DNA of 64,000 nucleotides from Beijerinckia mobilis. GTDB taxonomy: Bacteria > Pseudomonadota > Alphaproteobacteria > Rhizobiales > Beijerinckiaceae. Below are positions 25,814 to 34,986 of the stretch, one piece after another. Location: contig NZ_KN050689.1 in NCBI RefSeq assembly GCF_000745425.1, positions 1-64,000 on the forward strand. The letters run 5' to 3'. The position numbers were made by a program, and so were the translations under genes. The stretch's first letter is position 1. Each line of letters starts with the position of its first letter. A model generated the notes under the pieces. It did no database searches. It was not told where the DNA came from and was given only the letters and a program-made list of their open reading frames with translations.

Positions 25814-27031
25814 TCAGCTCCCCCTCTCTTCCATCAACGTCACGAACCGCTGGAAGAGATAATGGCTGTCGCGTGGCCCTGGCGAGGCTTCGGGATGGTG
25901 CTGAACCGAAAAGGCCGGCCGATCCGTCAGTCTGAGGCCGCAATTGGTGCCGTCGAAAAGGGAGCGATGCGTTTCTACCGCATTCGGCGGCAGCGTCGCC
26001 GCATCGACGGCGAAACCGTGATTCATCGACACGATTTCGACCTTGCCGGTGGTCACGTCGATCACCGGATGGTTGGCGCCATGATGGCCCTGCCGCATCT
26101 TGTGCGTCTTCGCACCGATGGCAAGTGCCAGCATCTGATGGCCGAGGCAAATGCCGAAGACCGGAATTTTGCGCGCGAGCAAATCCTGAATGACCGGGAC
26201 GGCATAATGGGCGGTTTCGGCGGGATCACCCGGGCCATTCGAGAGGAAAACCCCCTCGGGCTGCATCGCGGCAATGGCTTCGGCCGAAGTCGTCGCCGGC
26301 ACGACGGTGACGGCACAACCGGCCTCGGTCAGTAATTGCAGGATTGACCGTTTGACGCCGTAATCAATAGCGACCACACGATGCGCGTTGCGATGGGCGG
26401 GCGCCGCGAGGCGCGCCGGAATCGGGCCCGTCTCGGTCCATTCATGCGCTGCCTGCGTGGTGACGGGAGGCACCAGATCCATCCCGTCGATCCCCGGCCA
26501 GGCGGCGGCTCGCGCGGTCAGTGCCTTTATGTCGAAAACACCTTCGGGCGAATGGGCGATCACCGCATTGGGCATGCCTTTTTCGCGGATCAGCGTCGTC
26601 AGGGCGCGGGTATCCACGCCCGAAAGGCCAATGATCGAACGGGCTTTCAGCCATGCGTCGAAATGAGCCCGCGAACGGTAGTTCGACGGATCGGTGACCG
26701 GGGCGAAGACGACGAGACCGCGCACCTGGCCGCGCGCAGCGGAATTGGTGGTTTCGAGATCATCATCATTCACACCGACATTGCCAATATGCGGAAAGGT
26801 GAAGGTGACGATCTGCTCCGCATAGGAAGGGTCGGTCAGGATTTCCTGATAGCCGGTCATCGCCGTATTGAAACAGACTTCCGCGACGGCTTCACCGACC
26901 GCGCCAAAACCTTCGCCTTCGAGAAAAGTACCATCGGCGAGAACAAGCACGCCCGTCGCGAGGGGCTTTGTCCAGCCTCCAGCCTTGTCTTCCTCCGCCA
27001 GCGGAACGGAGCTTTGCAGATCCTGCGTCAT
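25814..27031 (-). CDS. carA: Carbamoyl-phosphate synthase, small (glutaminase) subunit
   Basis: A 405-residue subunit that hydrolyses glutamine to supply ammonia to CarB for carbamoyl phosphate, feeding arginine and pyrimidine synthesis. The N-terminal domain has FNTAMTGYQEILTDPSY. The C-terminal class I glutaminase domain has the catalytic triad Cys295 (VFGICLGHQ), His379 and Glu381 (QHHPEASPG). The start at 27031 precedes the conserved domain; the frame is open 47 codons further but without conservation. carB is not in the window. Confidence 0.95.
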   Translation of the reverse strand: MTQDLQSSVPLAEEDKAGGWTKPLATGVLVLADGTFLEGEGFGAVGEAVAEVCFNTAMTGYQEILTDPSYAEQIVTFTFPHIGNVGVNDDDLETTNSAARGQVRGLVVFAPVTDPSNYRSRAHFDAWLKARSIIGLSGVDTRALTTLIREKGMPNAVIAHSPEGVFDIKALTARAAAWPGIDGMDLVPPVTTQAAHEWTETGPIPARLAAPAHRNAHRVVAIDYGVKRSILQLLTEAGCAVTVVPATTSAEAIAAMQPEGVFLSNGPGDPAETAHYAVPVIQDLLARKIPVFGICLGHQMLALAIGAKTHKMRQGHHGANHPVIDVTTGKVEIVSMNHGFAVDAATLPPNAVETHRSLFDGTNCGLRLTDRPAFSVQHHPEASPGPRDSHYLFQRFVTLMEERGS

Positions 27032-27241
27032 GAGCGCCTTTATGTCAGATCGATAGATGTCGGCGAGAGCGCCAAAAGCGAACCGCGAGCGCGAGCCCCA
27101 AACGGTAACACCGGCGATGCATCGGCGGCATGATTCCGCAAGAGGCGAAGCGGCCATCCGATCCCGATTCATGAGGCAGGCATCGCCAAAGCCCCATCAA
27201 TGAAATCACATCATCGCGTTTCGATCGGAAATAAAGCCGCC

Positions 27242-27319
27242 CGGCAGTTCCGTTTAGAACAGGCCGCTGGGTTTCGCACCTGTTTCCTGAAAAAATTTGG
27301 CGGCAGTTCCCTTTGGAAC
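27242..27319. promoter_or_regulatory. Paired palindromic sites upstream of carA
   Basis: CGGCAGTTCCGTTTAGAAC (27242-27260) and CGGCAGTTCCCTTTGGAAC (27301-27319) differ at two positions and start 59 bp apart. The second contains a perfect dyad AGTTCC-N4-GGAACT, and the first keeps GTTC...GAAC. They lie 210-290 bp upstream of carA. They look like a pair of repressor sites, but the regulator is unknown. Confidence 0.45.
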
Positions 27320-27437
27320 TTCCCCTTGGGAAAAGCCTTGCCAATTATCGAGACTCGCGGGTACTGTAAATAAACAGTTACTGATTCGCCGTCTCTATGG
27401 CGTGGCGCACTTTTCGATACCACCAAACCGGTTCAAG

Positions 27438-27508
27438 AATCCATTACTTTGAAAATGCCCTGATTTTTTGTGAGCGGAATGTTTCCGGATAGAACCAAGA
27501 CGCTCTAG
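27438..27508 (+). repeat. Dispersed palindromic repeat, degenerate copy
   Basis: A decayed forward copy: ATCCATTAC, GAAAATGCCCTGATTTTTTG, GAGCGGAATGTTTCCGGAT and a CGCTCTAG end match copy 3 in order, but the left TAGAGC boundary is lost and the right palindrome is broken. Confidence 0.55.
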
Positions 27509-28094
27509 CCGCTCACGCTTCATCATGGGGAAATAAGGGCTCGGATGCACGATGGCGAATCTTTTCGCAGTCGAACTTTCTTGATTCGCTCCTGTTTCCT
27601 TTGATTGAAGAAGACATGGGTCATGGCTTCTTCTCAGGGCGACATGGAAGGGAACGTGGGCAAGCGCGCTTCAGGCTGCAATCCCGTGGCATGCGCTCAC
27701 GCCATACCAGCCACGCAGACCTTTTTCATAAGATTGATTTATTTGAACCGGGAGGCATTTGAGCTTAACAGAGGCTTCCTGAGCCGCGCCCTGCCGCCCG
27801 AGCCGAAATTGCCGAGGCATCGCCCGGAAAAGCGCCCACAAATTAGTGCACCACATTTCACCCTGCGCGCATGAGGCACACCTTCATGATGAAATGGTTG
27901 CGCCGCACCACGCCGGTCACGACAGGCCGGGATCAGCAACGAATGGTATTAAAGGGCTATTTATACGCGGATTAGAGAAGCACAGGATAAGACTTATGGC
28001 CTATTTTTCCGTTTCATCGCTCTGAGAGCAAGGCACATTTTCTTGAAATTCGACCCTGCGCCCCTTTTCTCTCTGCGTCTTTCGAGGCTGCACC

Positions 28095-29597
28095 ATGCCA
28101 CTCGCTGAAAGCCTGAAGCAGGAGCCGTTCAACCCTTCCGCGGAGACGGCGGGCGATACCATTTTCGAGCGTAAAGCATCCCGCCTGGGCCTCACCGCGC
28201 GCGGTCTGATCCTCACCATGCTGTTCGTCTTCATTGGTGAGACCTTGATCTTTCTGCCGGCTCTCTCGACATGGCGCGACAATTGGCTGCGCGCGCGCCT
28301 CCGGGCCGCCTATACAGCGACATTGGTCCTCGATGCAGACCCTGGCGCCATGGTGCCCGAGAGCCTCCTGCAACAATTGCTCGACAGCGTCGACGCCCGC
28401 ATCATCGTGTTGAAGAGCGGCGGCGCGAAACGGATCCTCGCCGTCTCCGAATTGCCGACGAAGGTCGATGAAGTCTACGATCTGCGCCACACGGATCTCG
28501 TGACTTCGGTTCTCGCCACGTTGCGCACCTTCTTCCATTCGAGCAACCGTATGCTGACCATCATCGGCGATGCGCCGCATGGCGGCGACGCGATCGAGAT
28601 CACCGTCGACGAAGCGACCATGCGTCCGCTATTTTTCGATTATTCGATGCGGGTTTTGACGATCACCTTCGTGCTCTGCATTCTGGTCGGCGGCATGGCG
28701 GCAATCGCCATTCGTTCCTTCATTCTCAATCCCGTGCGCCGGCTCACCGAAAGCCTCGTCGATTTCGCCCAGGATCCGGAAGACCGATCCAGGATCATCC
28801 ATGCCTCGGGGCATAATCACGAGATCGGCGAGGCGGAAGCGGCACTCGCCAATATGCAGGACCGTCTCGCCCGCGAGCTCAATCAGAAGAAGCATCTGGC
28901 GGCGCTCGGACTCGCGGTCGCAAAGATCAATCATGATCTGCGCAACATGCTCGCTTCCGCCCAGCTGCTTTCGGATCGCCTCGGCAATTCCCCCGATCCG
29001 CTGGTGCAGAGACTTGCCCCGAAACTGGTTGCGACTCTTGATCGCGCCATCCGCTTCTGCCGCTCGACTCTCGCCTATGGCCGCGCCGTCGACGAACCGC
29101 CGCAGCATAATATCGTCTCGCTGCATCAGGTCGCTGCGGAAGCCATTGAAACCGTCAGGCTCTCGATCCCCGGCAAAGTCGATTTCGTCAATGATGTCCC
29201 GCCTGACTTCGACATTCTCGCCGATGGAGAACAGATCTTCCGGGTTCTCATGAATCTCATCCGCAACGGGGCAGAAGCGCTTTTAAGCAACGAGGCGACG
29301 CTTGGCCGGGAACCGCGCGTCACGATCACCGCCATGCGTGAAGGCAAGGATCTCGTCATTCATGTCATCGATAATGGTCCGGGTGTTCCGCAACGGATGC
29401 GCAAGGATCTCTTCGTCGCTTTCTTCAATTCGACACGCGCGGGCGGTTCCGGCCTCGGTCTCGTCATCGCCGCTGATCTCGTCCGCGGCCATGGCGGCAC
29501 GATTAGCCTGCTGCCGGATTCGATGACGGGCGGTGTCGGCGCGACCTTCCGGATCGTTCTGCCCGGCGCCGTGCAAAGCCTCCCGCTCCGCGCTTGA
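28095..29597 (+). CDS. Orphan sensor histidine kinase
   Basis: A 500-residue membrane kinase. Transmembrane helices at about 38-57 and 187-207 enclose a sensor region of about 130 residues. A HAMP domain follows (ILNPVRRLTESL), then the dimerisation domain with phospho-acceptor His280 in AKINHDLRNMLASAQ, and the ATPase domain with NLIRNGAEAL, DNGPGVP and GGSGLGLVIA. No response regulator is encoded next to it, so it must act through a distant partner. A tRNA gene follows downstream. Signal unknown. Confidence 0.88.
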   Translation: MPLAESLKQEPFNPSAETAGDTIFERKASRLGLTARGLILTMLFVFIGETLIFLPALSTWRDNWLRARLRAAYTATLVLDADPGAMVPESLLQQLLDSVDARIIVLKSGGAKRILAVSELPTKVDEVYDLRHTDLVTSVLATLRTFFHSSNRMLTIIGDAPHGGDAIEITVDEATMRPLFFDYSMRVLTITFVLCILVGGMAAIAIRSFILNPVRRLTESLVDFAQDPEDRSRIIHASGHNHEIGEAEAALANMQDRLARELNQKKHLAALGLAVAKINHDLRNMLASAQLLSDRLGNSPDPLVQRLAPKLVATLDRAIRFCRSTLAYGRAVDEPPQHNIVSLHQVAAEAIETVRLSIPGKVDFVNDVPPDFDILADGEQIFRVLMNLIRNGAEALLSNEATLGREPRVTITAMREGKDLVIHVIDNGPGVPQRMRKDLFVAFFNSTRAGGSGLGLVIAADLVRGHGGTISLLPDSMTGGVGATFRIVLPGAVQSLPLRA

Positions 29598-29766
29598 CCG
29601 GCGCGCCGGGGGATCGCCCTTCAATAAAGTTTCAACAACTGGCGTTCCAACGGCTGAGCCCTATTGCCAGACGCAGCACAAGTCGCTAAATGGTCACGAA
29701 CCGCGAGGGATGCTTCCGGTCGCTGCCTTTCACAGCATCGATCAAATAGCAGAAACTCACAAATGC

Positions 29767-29843
29767 GCGCCCGTAGCTCAGCTGGATAGAGCACTAGACT
29801 ACGAATCTAGGGGTCAGGAGTTCGAATCTCTTCGGGCGCGCCA
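29767..29843 (+). tRNA. tRNA-Arg (anticodon ACG)
   Basis: A complete cloverleaf can be folded: acceptor stem GCGCCCG (29767-29773) with CGGGCGC (29833-29839), discriminator G and an encoded CCA (29841-29843). The anticodon arm CTAGA/TCTAG encloses loop CTACGAA with anticodon ACG at 29801-29803, and the T arm contains GTTCGAATC. ACG reads CGU, CGC and CGA after deamination of A34 to inosine. Confidence 0.97.
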
Positions 29844-30274
29844 TTTTCTCCTTTCTGAAATCCCGACTGCTGATTCCTCCGATCCTTCTGGATCGAGCCC
29901 CCGGATTGTTTCGTCATGCAGAAACAGTCACGACCAATCTTATGCCGCCGGACATATCGGGGACTGGCCCGATGAACTGGGATATCTGGCGGAACGCGCG
30001 CAGCAACCTCCCGGCGTTCACGAACCCTATGCTGTGTCGGAGCAGGGCCATTGCGATGGCATCAGTACAATCGTCTCTCTCGATCCAGCCCGGCTTTACC
30101 GCTTGAGAAATCGGGGCGGGAGCGAACCAGATCAGTGCGGTCAATTTTTTGCTTATTTTTGACAAGGGCTTGAGCGCTACGCCATAATTTACAGCGTTTT
30201 GCGATCCTCGCCGTTTGTTCGTCGGCTCTGCGCAGAGCCCTGTTCATACCTATGTTCTTGGAAGGCTTCCCCCG
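29844..30274. other. Intergenic region after tRNA-Arg
   Basis: An open frame runs through the tRNA into this stretch, but its protein is not credible. T-rich bases follow the tRNA (ATTTTCTCCTTT) without a stem. tRNA 3' ends are common integration sites, but no integrase or repeated attachment sequence is seen here. Confidence 0.35.
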
Positions 30275-30757
30275 GTGCAGCAGACCGTGATTTTCATAGT
30301 GATCGTCGGCATTGGATCGACCATCGCGCTAGACCTTTGGAGCATCATCGTCGCATGGATCGGCTGGATGCCAGGAACACACTGGCCTTCCGTAGGCCGC
30401 TGGCTTCTCGGCCTTCTCTCGGGAAGACTCGTATTCGATCAGAACAACACCTCACCCAACACCATGACTGAAAGCGTCATCGGCTGGGGATTTCACTATA
30501 TCATCGGCCTTGCCTATGCCGCCATGTACCCGCTCTTCTGGGGGTTGGATTTCCTCAGCGCGCCAACCATTTTGCCTTTCCTCTTGATCGGTGTTGTGGT
30601 CAGCACCTTGGCGGGTCTCATAATTCTGATGCCGGGGATGGGGGCGGGGCTATTCGCACGCAAGACGCCGACGCCAATGCTGACGATCCTTTACGTGCTG
30701 GTTGCGCATGTCATCTTCACGATAGCGCAGTATCTTTTGGCATTAGGCTTGGCATGA
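30275..30757 (+). CDS. DUF2938 family membrane protein
   Basis: A 160-residue protein with four hydrophobic helices (around 4-25, 80-95, 106-128 and 140-158) and the family's conserved W-rich segments WIGWMPGTHWPSVGRW and VIGWGFHYIIGLAYAAMYP. The function of DUF2938 is unknown. The GTG start at 30275 is chosen because GGAAGG lies about 9 nt upstream; a TTG at 30215 would add 20 unconserved residues. It is followed after 103 bp by a rhodanese gene. Confidence 0.8.
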   Translation: MQQTVIFIVIVGIGSTIALDLWSIIVAWIGWMPGTHWPSVGRWLLGLLSGRLVFDQNNTSPNTMTESVIGWGFHYIIGLAYAAMYPLFWGLDFLSAPTILPFLLIGVVVSTLAGLIILMPGMGAGLFARKTPTPMLTILYVLVAHVIFTIAQYLLALGLA

Positions 30758-30860
30758 ATGGTGTGCATCGAGCGCCGCAAAATCTCCATGGACACATCAG
30801 CCTTTCCGATCCAAGCGAATAAAAGAAGAACCCGATTCGCTGACCCGAGGAGTAACCATC

Positions 30861-31253
30861 ATGTCCCTTAAACTGGGAGCAGCGGATTTGGTGAGCCGGG
30901 CAATGCAACGGGTGAAGACTCTCGACGTTGCCGAAGCGATTGCCGCCCATGCTCACTCAAATGCGCTGTTCGTCGATCTTCGGGAACCCCACGAAATCGA
31001 ACGCACGGGAATGATCCCGGGCGCCGTGCATGTTCCACGAGGAACACTCGAATTCAGAGTGGATCCGGAATCTCCATTCTTCATGGAAGATTTCGGGCAG
31101 GACCGGCCAATCATTCTTTATTGTCAGCTTGCGGCACGCTCGGCCCTTGCGACTGCCACCCTGATCGATATGGGCATTGAAAATGTCAGCCACATCAGCG
31201 GCGGGTTTGCCGCCTGGACAGAGGCCTGCGGCCCTGTTGAATGCGCCGGGTAA
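30861..31253 (+). CDS. Single-domain rhodanese
   Basis: A 130-residue rhodanese-like protein. The active-site cysteine is Cys88 in ILYCQLAARSALA, and the CH2A motif FVDLREPHEIERTGMIPGAVHVPRG precedes it. A charged N-terminal helix (1-30) is added to the domain. Single-domain rhodaneses move sulfane sulfur, for example in cyanide or sulfide detoxification. Its transcript may include the upstream DUF2938 gene; a TusA-like carrier lies far away at 9468. Cytosolic. Confidence 0.85.
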   Translation: MSLKLGAADLVSRAMQRVKTLDVAEAIAAHAHSNALFVDLREPHEIERTGMIPGAVHVPRGTLEFRVDPESPFFMEDFGQDRPIILYCQLAARSALATATLIDMGIENVSHISGGFAAWTEACGPVECAG

Positions 31254-31577
31254 TCGCCATCACTCATCTTCCACACTCGCAGAAAGCGATAGAAGGACCG
31301 GCTCCCCGACTTTTCCGAACTGATCAACCCTTGGCGTCCGAAACCGACAGAAAACACACGGCTAACGGATCATGCCGATAGCCGACAGTCCCTTAGCCAT
31401 TGAAGCTGAACCCGATGTCCGGTCATAACATGGCCTCAAAGCCCCCGGATGGTTTGAGGCGAATGGAAGCAAGCCCCTTTCTACCGCTCTTCTAAAGGGC
31501 GAGAATGTTTTGGCATCATCGGTGCCGATACCGTCCAAATTGAAGAGGTTCATCCTTCGGTATTAGCGGGGTGTCTC
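31254..31577. other. Intergenic region, no gene seen
   Basis: The stretch between the rhodanese and the YbaY-META gene contains only short open frames without support. I see no repeat or terminator that meets a clear standard. Confidence 0.3.
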
Positions 31578-32417
31578 ATGGCCATCGGAATCCGGCGGCG
31601 CATTGCCATCGTTCACCTGCTTGTGACTGTGCTTTCAGGGCTGATCCTTTCCTCCCTGCCTGCTCTGGCGAAGCCGCTTATTGTAAGCGGCACCGTCTTC
31701 TATCGCGAAAGGATCGCCTTGCCGCCTTCGGCAATCGTCGAGGTTTCGCTGCAAGACGTCTCCCGCGCCGACGCGCCCGCAAGAACCATCGCCCTCACGC
31801 GGCTCCGTTCACGCGGGCACATGCCGATTCCCTATCGGCTCCGCTTCGATTCAAAGAAAATCGATCCTCGCCACACATATTCGCTCCGCGCCCGGATTCT
31901 GGTCGATGGCCGGCTCTGGTTTACCTCGACGACGCAGCATCCCATTCCCGAGACAGGAAACGGAGAGGTCGATATTCTCGTCCAGAGGGTCGGCGGCGCG
32001 GCAGGCAATGCGCAGCCGGTGCCGCCAAACGGACGTTGGCGCGCCGAATATATCCGCCAGGAGCGTGTGGACGCCACGGTAACTATCATTCTCGATCTCG
32101 CCGAAGACGGCCGCCTTTCCGGGACCGGCGGATGCAACCGCATGGCCGGCAGGGCATCCGTCTCCGGCCAAATGATCCACTTCGGAACGGTCGCGCGCAC
32201 GAACATGGCCTGCATGCCCGCCGTCATGGCGCAGGAAAACCAATTCTTCACCGCACTCGATGATGTCCGGATGTGGCGGCTTGATCCCACGGGACGGAAA
32301 CTCGCACTGCTCGACGATCGTGGCGAGCTACTCATCCTTTTTGCCCGGCTGCGGCAATCGCCGCTCTATATCTCCCCCAATCTCGGCGACACGAATCGCA
32401 TCGAAGACCGGCAATGA
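31578..32417 (+). CDS. Secreted YbaY-META two-domain protein
   Basis: A 279-residue exported protein. A signal peptide (1-31, LLVTVLSGLILSSLPALA) leads into a YbaY-like beta domain (about 35-137: VSGTVFYRERIALPPSAIVEVSLQD), followed by a META/HslJ domain (about 150-265) with the signature GRLSGTGGCNRMAG and NMACMP. Cys residues in GGCN and ACMP are the usual META pair. META proteins are linked to heat or novobiocin resistance (HslJ) and motility, but the biochemical role is not known. It reads toward the secreted dioxygenase gene, 127 bp on. Confidence 0.85.
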   Translation: MAIGIRRRIAIVHLLVTVLSGLILSSLPALAKPLIVSGTVFYRERIALPPSAIVEVSLQDVSRADAPARTIALTRLRSRGHMPIPYRLRFDSKKIDPRHTYSLRARILVDGRLWFTSTTQHPIPETGNGEVDILVQRVGGAAGNAQPVPPNGRWRAEYIRQERVDATVTIILDLAEDGRLSGTGGCNRMAGRASVSGQMIHFGTVARTNMACMPAVMAQENQFFTALDDVRMWRLDPTGRKLALLDDRGELLILFARLRQSPLYISPNLGDTNRIEDRQ

Positions 32418-32544
32418 CGCATGCACAACGGGCATGGGGAAGAGCTGATGCTCATGACCGGAATTTAATTCGCGGGTATCTTTCCCACCTCCCGTGGTTT
32501 GCTTAATCTGCGCCCTATACAAAACTGAAATTACGGAAAATCAG

Positions 32545-33528
32545 ATGTTTGAATTGGATCGGCGATCCCTGTTCCTCGGCGCGGCGATGGGCGCTGGCAC
32601 TGTAGCATTCGACCTCCATGCGGAAACACCAGCGCAGACGGGCTCTCCTCGAACAAGCGATTCTCAAGCAGGCGATTCTCAAGCGGGACCCAGTTCGCCC
32701 GCGCTCACCCCGCATTTGACGGAAGGTCCCTATTATATAGCCCGGCAATTCAACCGCGCTGACATTACGGAAGGATTGCCGGGGATTCCGCTCGATGTCA
32801 GCCTCATCATTCTCGATGAAAAAGGCAATCCACTGCCGGGAGCCCGCATCGATCTCTGGCATTGCGACGCCTCGGGCCGCTATTCAGGCTTCGGCACGAT
32901 GCCTGGGGAAGAAGCGCCGCCCGAGGTGAAAGCGGCGACCTTTCTGCGCGGCACGCAACAGGCGGGCGCATCGGGCGATGTCACTTTCCATACACTTTAT
33001 CCGGGCTGGTATCAGGGTCGGACGACACACATACATTTCAAGGTCTGGCACGAGAACAAAAACATTCTGACCTCGCAGATTTTCCTGCCTGATGCCCTGA
33101 ATGAATTTCTGTATACGCAGGTCGACGCATACAAACGTGACAGCCTGCGCGATACGTTGAACAGAACCGATGGCATCGCCTTGATGGGCGGCGCATTGAC
33201 ACATGGCTCCTTGCGCGAGGCGGCGGACCGTTATCTTGCCAGCCTGCAAGTCGTCGTCGATCGCAATGCCACACCCATCGTCGAACAGATGCCACCGCCA
33301 CCTCCTCCCGGCACCAGAAGGCCAGGACCGCCGCCAGAAGGTTTTCCGCCTATGGGTGCTCCGCCGGCCGGCTTCCCGCCAAGGCCTCCTTCCTTCAATA
33401 GACAGGCTGGCAATGGACAGGCTGGGCTTGCACCCCCACCGCCGCCTCCGGGAGGCTTTCCGGGGTCCTTCAAACCCCTGCAAGGCGCGGAACGCATCGC
33501 CACCCTTCTGCCGAAAGGAAAATCCTGA
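32545..33528 (+). CDS. Exported intradiol ring-cleavage dioxygenase with Pro/Gly-rich tail
   Basis: A 327-residue non-haem Fe(III) dioxygenase of the catechol/protocatechuate intradiol family. Predicted iron ligands are Tyr113 (GRYSGF), Tyr156, His162 and His164 (PGWYQGRTTHIHF), with LTEGPYY upstream. The N-terminus DRRSLFLGAA is a Tat-like twin-arginine signal, so the enzyme is probably exported folded with its iron. Residues from about 250 to 315 are a proline/glycine-rich low-complexity tail (PPPPPP, GAPPAGFPP), unusual for classic cytosolic enzymes. Substrate is unproven; aromatic diols are the family substrates. The ATG at 32545 is chosen to begin at the Tat signal. Confidence 0.88.
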   Translation: MFELDRRSLFLGAAMGAGTVAFDLHAETPAQTGSPRTSDSQAGDSQAGPSSPALTPHLTEGPYYIARQFNRADITEGLPGIPLDVSLIILDEKGNPLPGARIDLWHCDASGRYSGFGTMPGEEAPPEVKAATFLRGTQQAGASGDVTFHTLYPGWYQGRTTHIHFKVWHENKNILTSQIFLPDALNEFLYTQVDAYKRDSLRDTLNRTDGIALMGGALTHGSLREAADRYLASLQVVVDRNATPIVEQMPPPPPPGTRRPGPPPEGFPPMGAPPAGFPPRPPSFNRQAGNGQAGLAPPPPPPGGFPGSFKPLQGAERIATLLPKGKS

Positions 33529-33738
33529 TCGCATCGGGCGGAGACGAAATAAATCGCCCTTGACCGATTTCACCGGGATGACAATGGGACATTGCGGGAT
33601 AAAATTTCGCCACGCTGCGCCTGACGTCGCCGACCCGTAAAAACGGGCGGCCGACGCCCGGCCGCCAATGCAATGTCATATGCCAATGCCTCCGCTCCGG
33701 CACCGTGACGAATATTTCAGGGAGGGAGCGCATTTCCC

Positions 33739-34953
33739 ATGATCGATACGGCTCTCGACGCCATGCCCTACCGGGAGGCGCTGCAGCGCGTTCTCGCCCT
33801 CGCCCCGCTTCTGCCCGCCGAGCCGGTTCCCCTGGCCCAATGCGCCGGCCGCGTTCTCGCCGAGGATCTCCTTGCCAATGCACCCCGGCCGGCGATCGAT
33901 CTTTCGGCGATGGATGGTTACGCCTTGCGTCATGCCGATGTTGACGCGGGAAGCCGCCTGCCCATCTGCGGTGCAGGTGTTGCCGGTGACCCCGCGGGTC
34001 TTCTCAAGAGCGGCCATGCCTATCGCATCCTCACCGGCGCCGCCGTCCCGCAGGGCGCCGATACGATCATTCCGCAGGAAAACGTCACGCTCACCGACGA
34101 AACGATCATCATCGGGACGCTGCCGCCCAAGGGCGCCAATATCCGCCGCGCGGGCGAGGAATTCCGTAAAGGCGACAGGCTGATCGCCGCCGGAACCCGG
34201 CTCGACTGGCGCCATGTGGCGATGCTCGCCTGTGAGGGTGTCGCTTATCCCAAAATCCGACGGCAGTTACGGGCGACCATTCTTGCAAGCGGCAAGGAAC
34301 TGGTGCAGCCGGGCGGAAAACTGCAGCCGGGACAGATTTTCGATTCCAATTCCCCCATGCTTGCGGCGCTTTTCGACGCGCTCGGTTTGCGCACCACCGT
34401 GCAGGTGGTCGCCTGCGATGAAGCGGCAAGCCTGCGCACCGCCTTGATGCAAGCCTGTACCACCGCCGACATTGTGGTGACGACCGGCGGGATTTCGGTG
34501 GGCGACACAGACCATGTGCATGGCGCCTTGCGTGATCTCGGCGCAGAGATTCTATTTCGTGGCGTAACGATCCGCCCGGGCCGGCCGCAGACGGTCGCGA
34601 CGCTGGGGAAAACCACCCTTTTCGGACTGCCCGGCAATCCGACCGCCTCGGTCGTCGGCGCCATTGGCCTGCTCATTCCCTTTGTCCGCCGCGCCTATGG
34701 CCAGAACGAGCTGCCAACCGTCTCAGGCCGTCTCGATTTCGAGCCCAAATTCCGCAGCGATCTGACCCAGTTTGTTTTCGTCGATCTCGTCGACAGCGAT
34801 GCCGGGCCCTTGATCCGGCCAGCGCGCTCCGCCGGCACGGCCGATATTTTTTCCCTGCTGCTGTCAAAAGGCGTGCTGCGGATCGATCCGGAGGCGCCGC
34901 CTCCCTTAAGGGGCACACATGCCGCAGTCATTCCCTTCGCCGCCCTTCTCTGA
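33739..34953 (+). CDS. moeA: Molybdopterin molybdenumtransferase
   Basis: A 404-residue MoeA, which inserts molybdate into adenylated molybdopterin in the last step of molybdenum cofactor synthesis. Conserved segments are AIDLSAMDGYALR, ILTGAAVPQGADTIIPQE, the MoCF-fold TTGGISVGDTDHV and the FGLPGNPTASVVGA loop, in the usual order. GGGAGGGAG lies before the ATG. No other mo genes are adjacent. A structured, GC-rich stretch occurs in the 210-bp leader. Confidence 0.95.
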   Translation: MIDTALDAMPYREALQRVLALAPLLPAEPVPLAQCAGRVLAEDLLANAPRPAIDLSAMDGYALRHADVDAGSRLPICGAGVAGDPAGLLKSGHAYRILTGAAVPQGADTIIPQENVTLTDETIIIGTLPPKGANIRRAGEEFRKGDRLIAAGTRLDWRHVAMLACEGVAYPKIRRQLRATILASGKELVQPGGKLQPGQIFDSNSPMLAALFDALGLRTTVQVVACDEAASLRTALMQACTTADIVVTTGGISVGDTDHVHGALRDLGAEILFRGVTIRPGRPQTVATLGKTTLFGLPGNPTASVVGAIGLLIPFVRRAYGQNELPTVSGRLDFEPKFRSDLTQFVFVDLVDSDAGPLIRPARSAGTADIFSLLLSKGVLRIDPEAPPPLRGTHAAVIPFAALL

Positions 34954-34986
34954 AACACCGACTTGATCCGGAAACGCACCACTTAT

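Larger units (their letters stand above)
27032..28094. other. 1-kb intergenic region upstream of carA
   Basis: No gene is called; the open frame at 27605-27874 has no recognisable product. The part near carA holds two copies of a 19-bp palindromic site (27242-27260 and 27301-27319), a GTACTGT...ACAGTTAC dyad (27361-27380) and a degenerate dispersed-repeat copy (27438-27508). The right half is AT-richer and leads into the histidine kinase. Confidence 0.45.

Noticed and set aside
29767-29843. Genomic island integrated at tRNA-Arg
   Set aside because: No integrase, no duplicated tRNA 3' end and no composition shift downstream.
29533-30162. Open frame running through tRNA-Arg
   Set aside because: The tRNA is unambiguous and the predicted protein has no domain; it is a chance frame.
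33529-33738. Moco riboswitch before moeA
   Set aside because: Structure is possible, but I cannot match the known motif, so I list only the leader as an observation.
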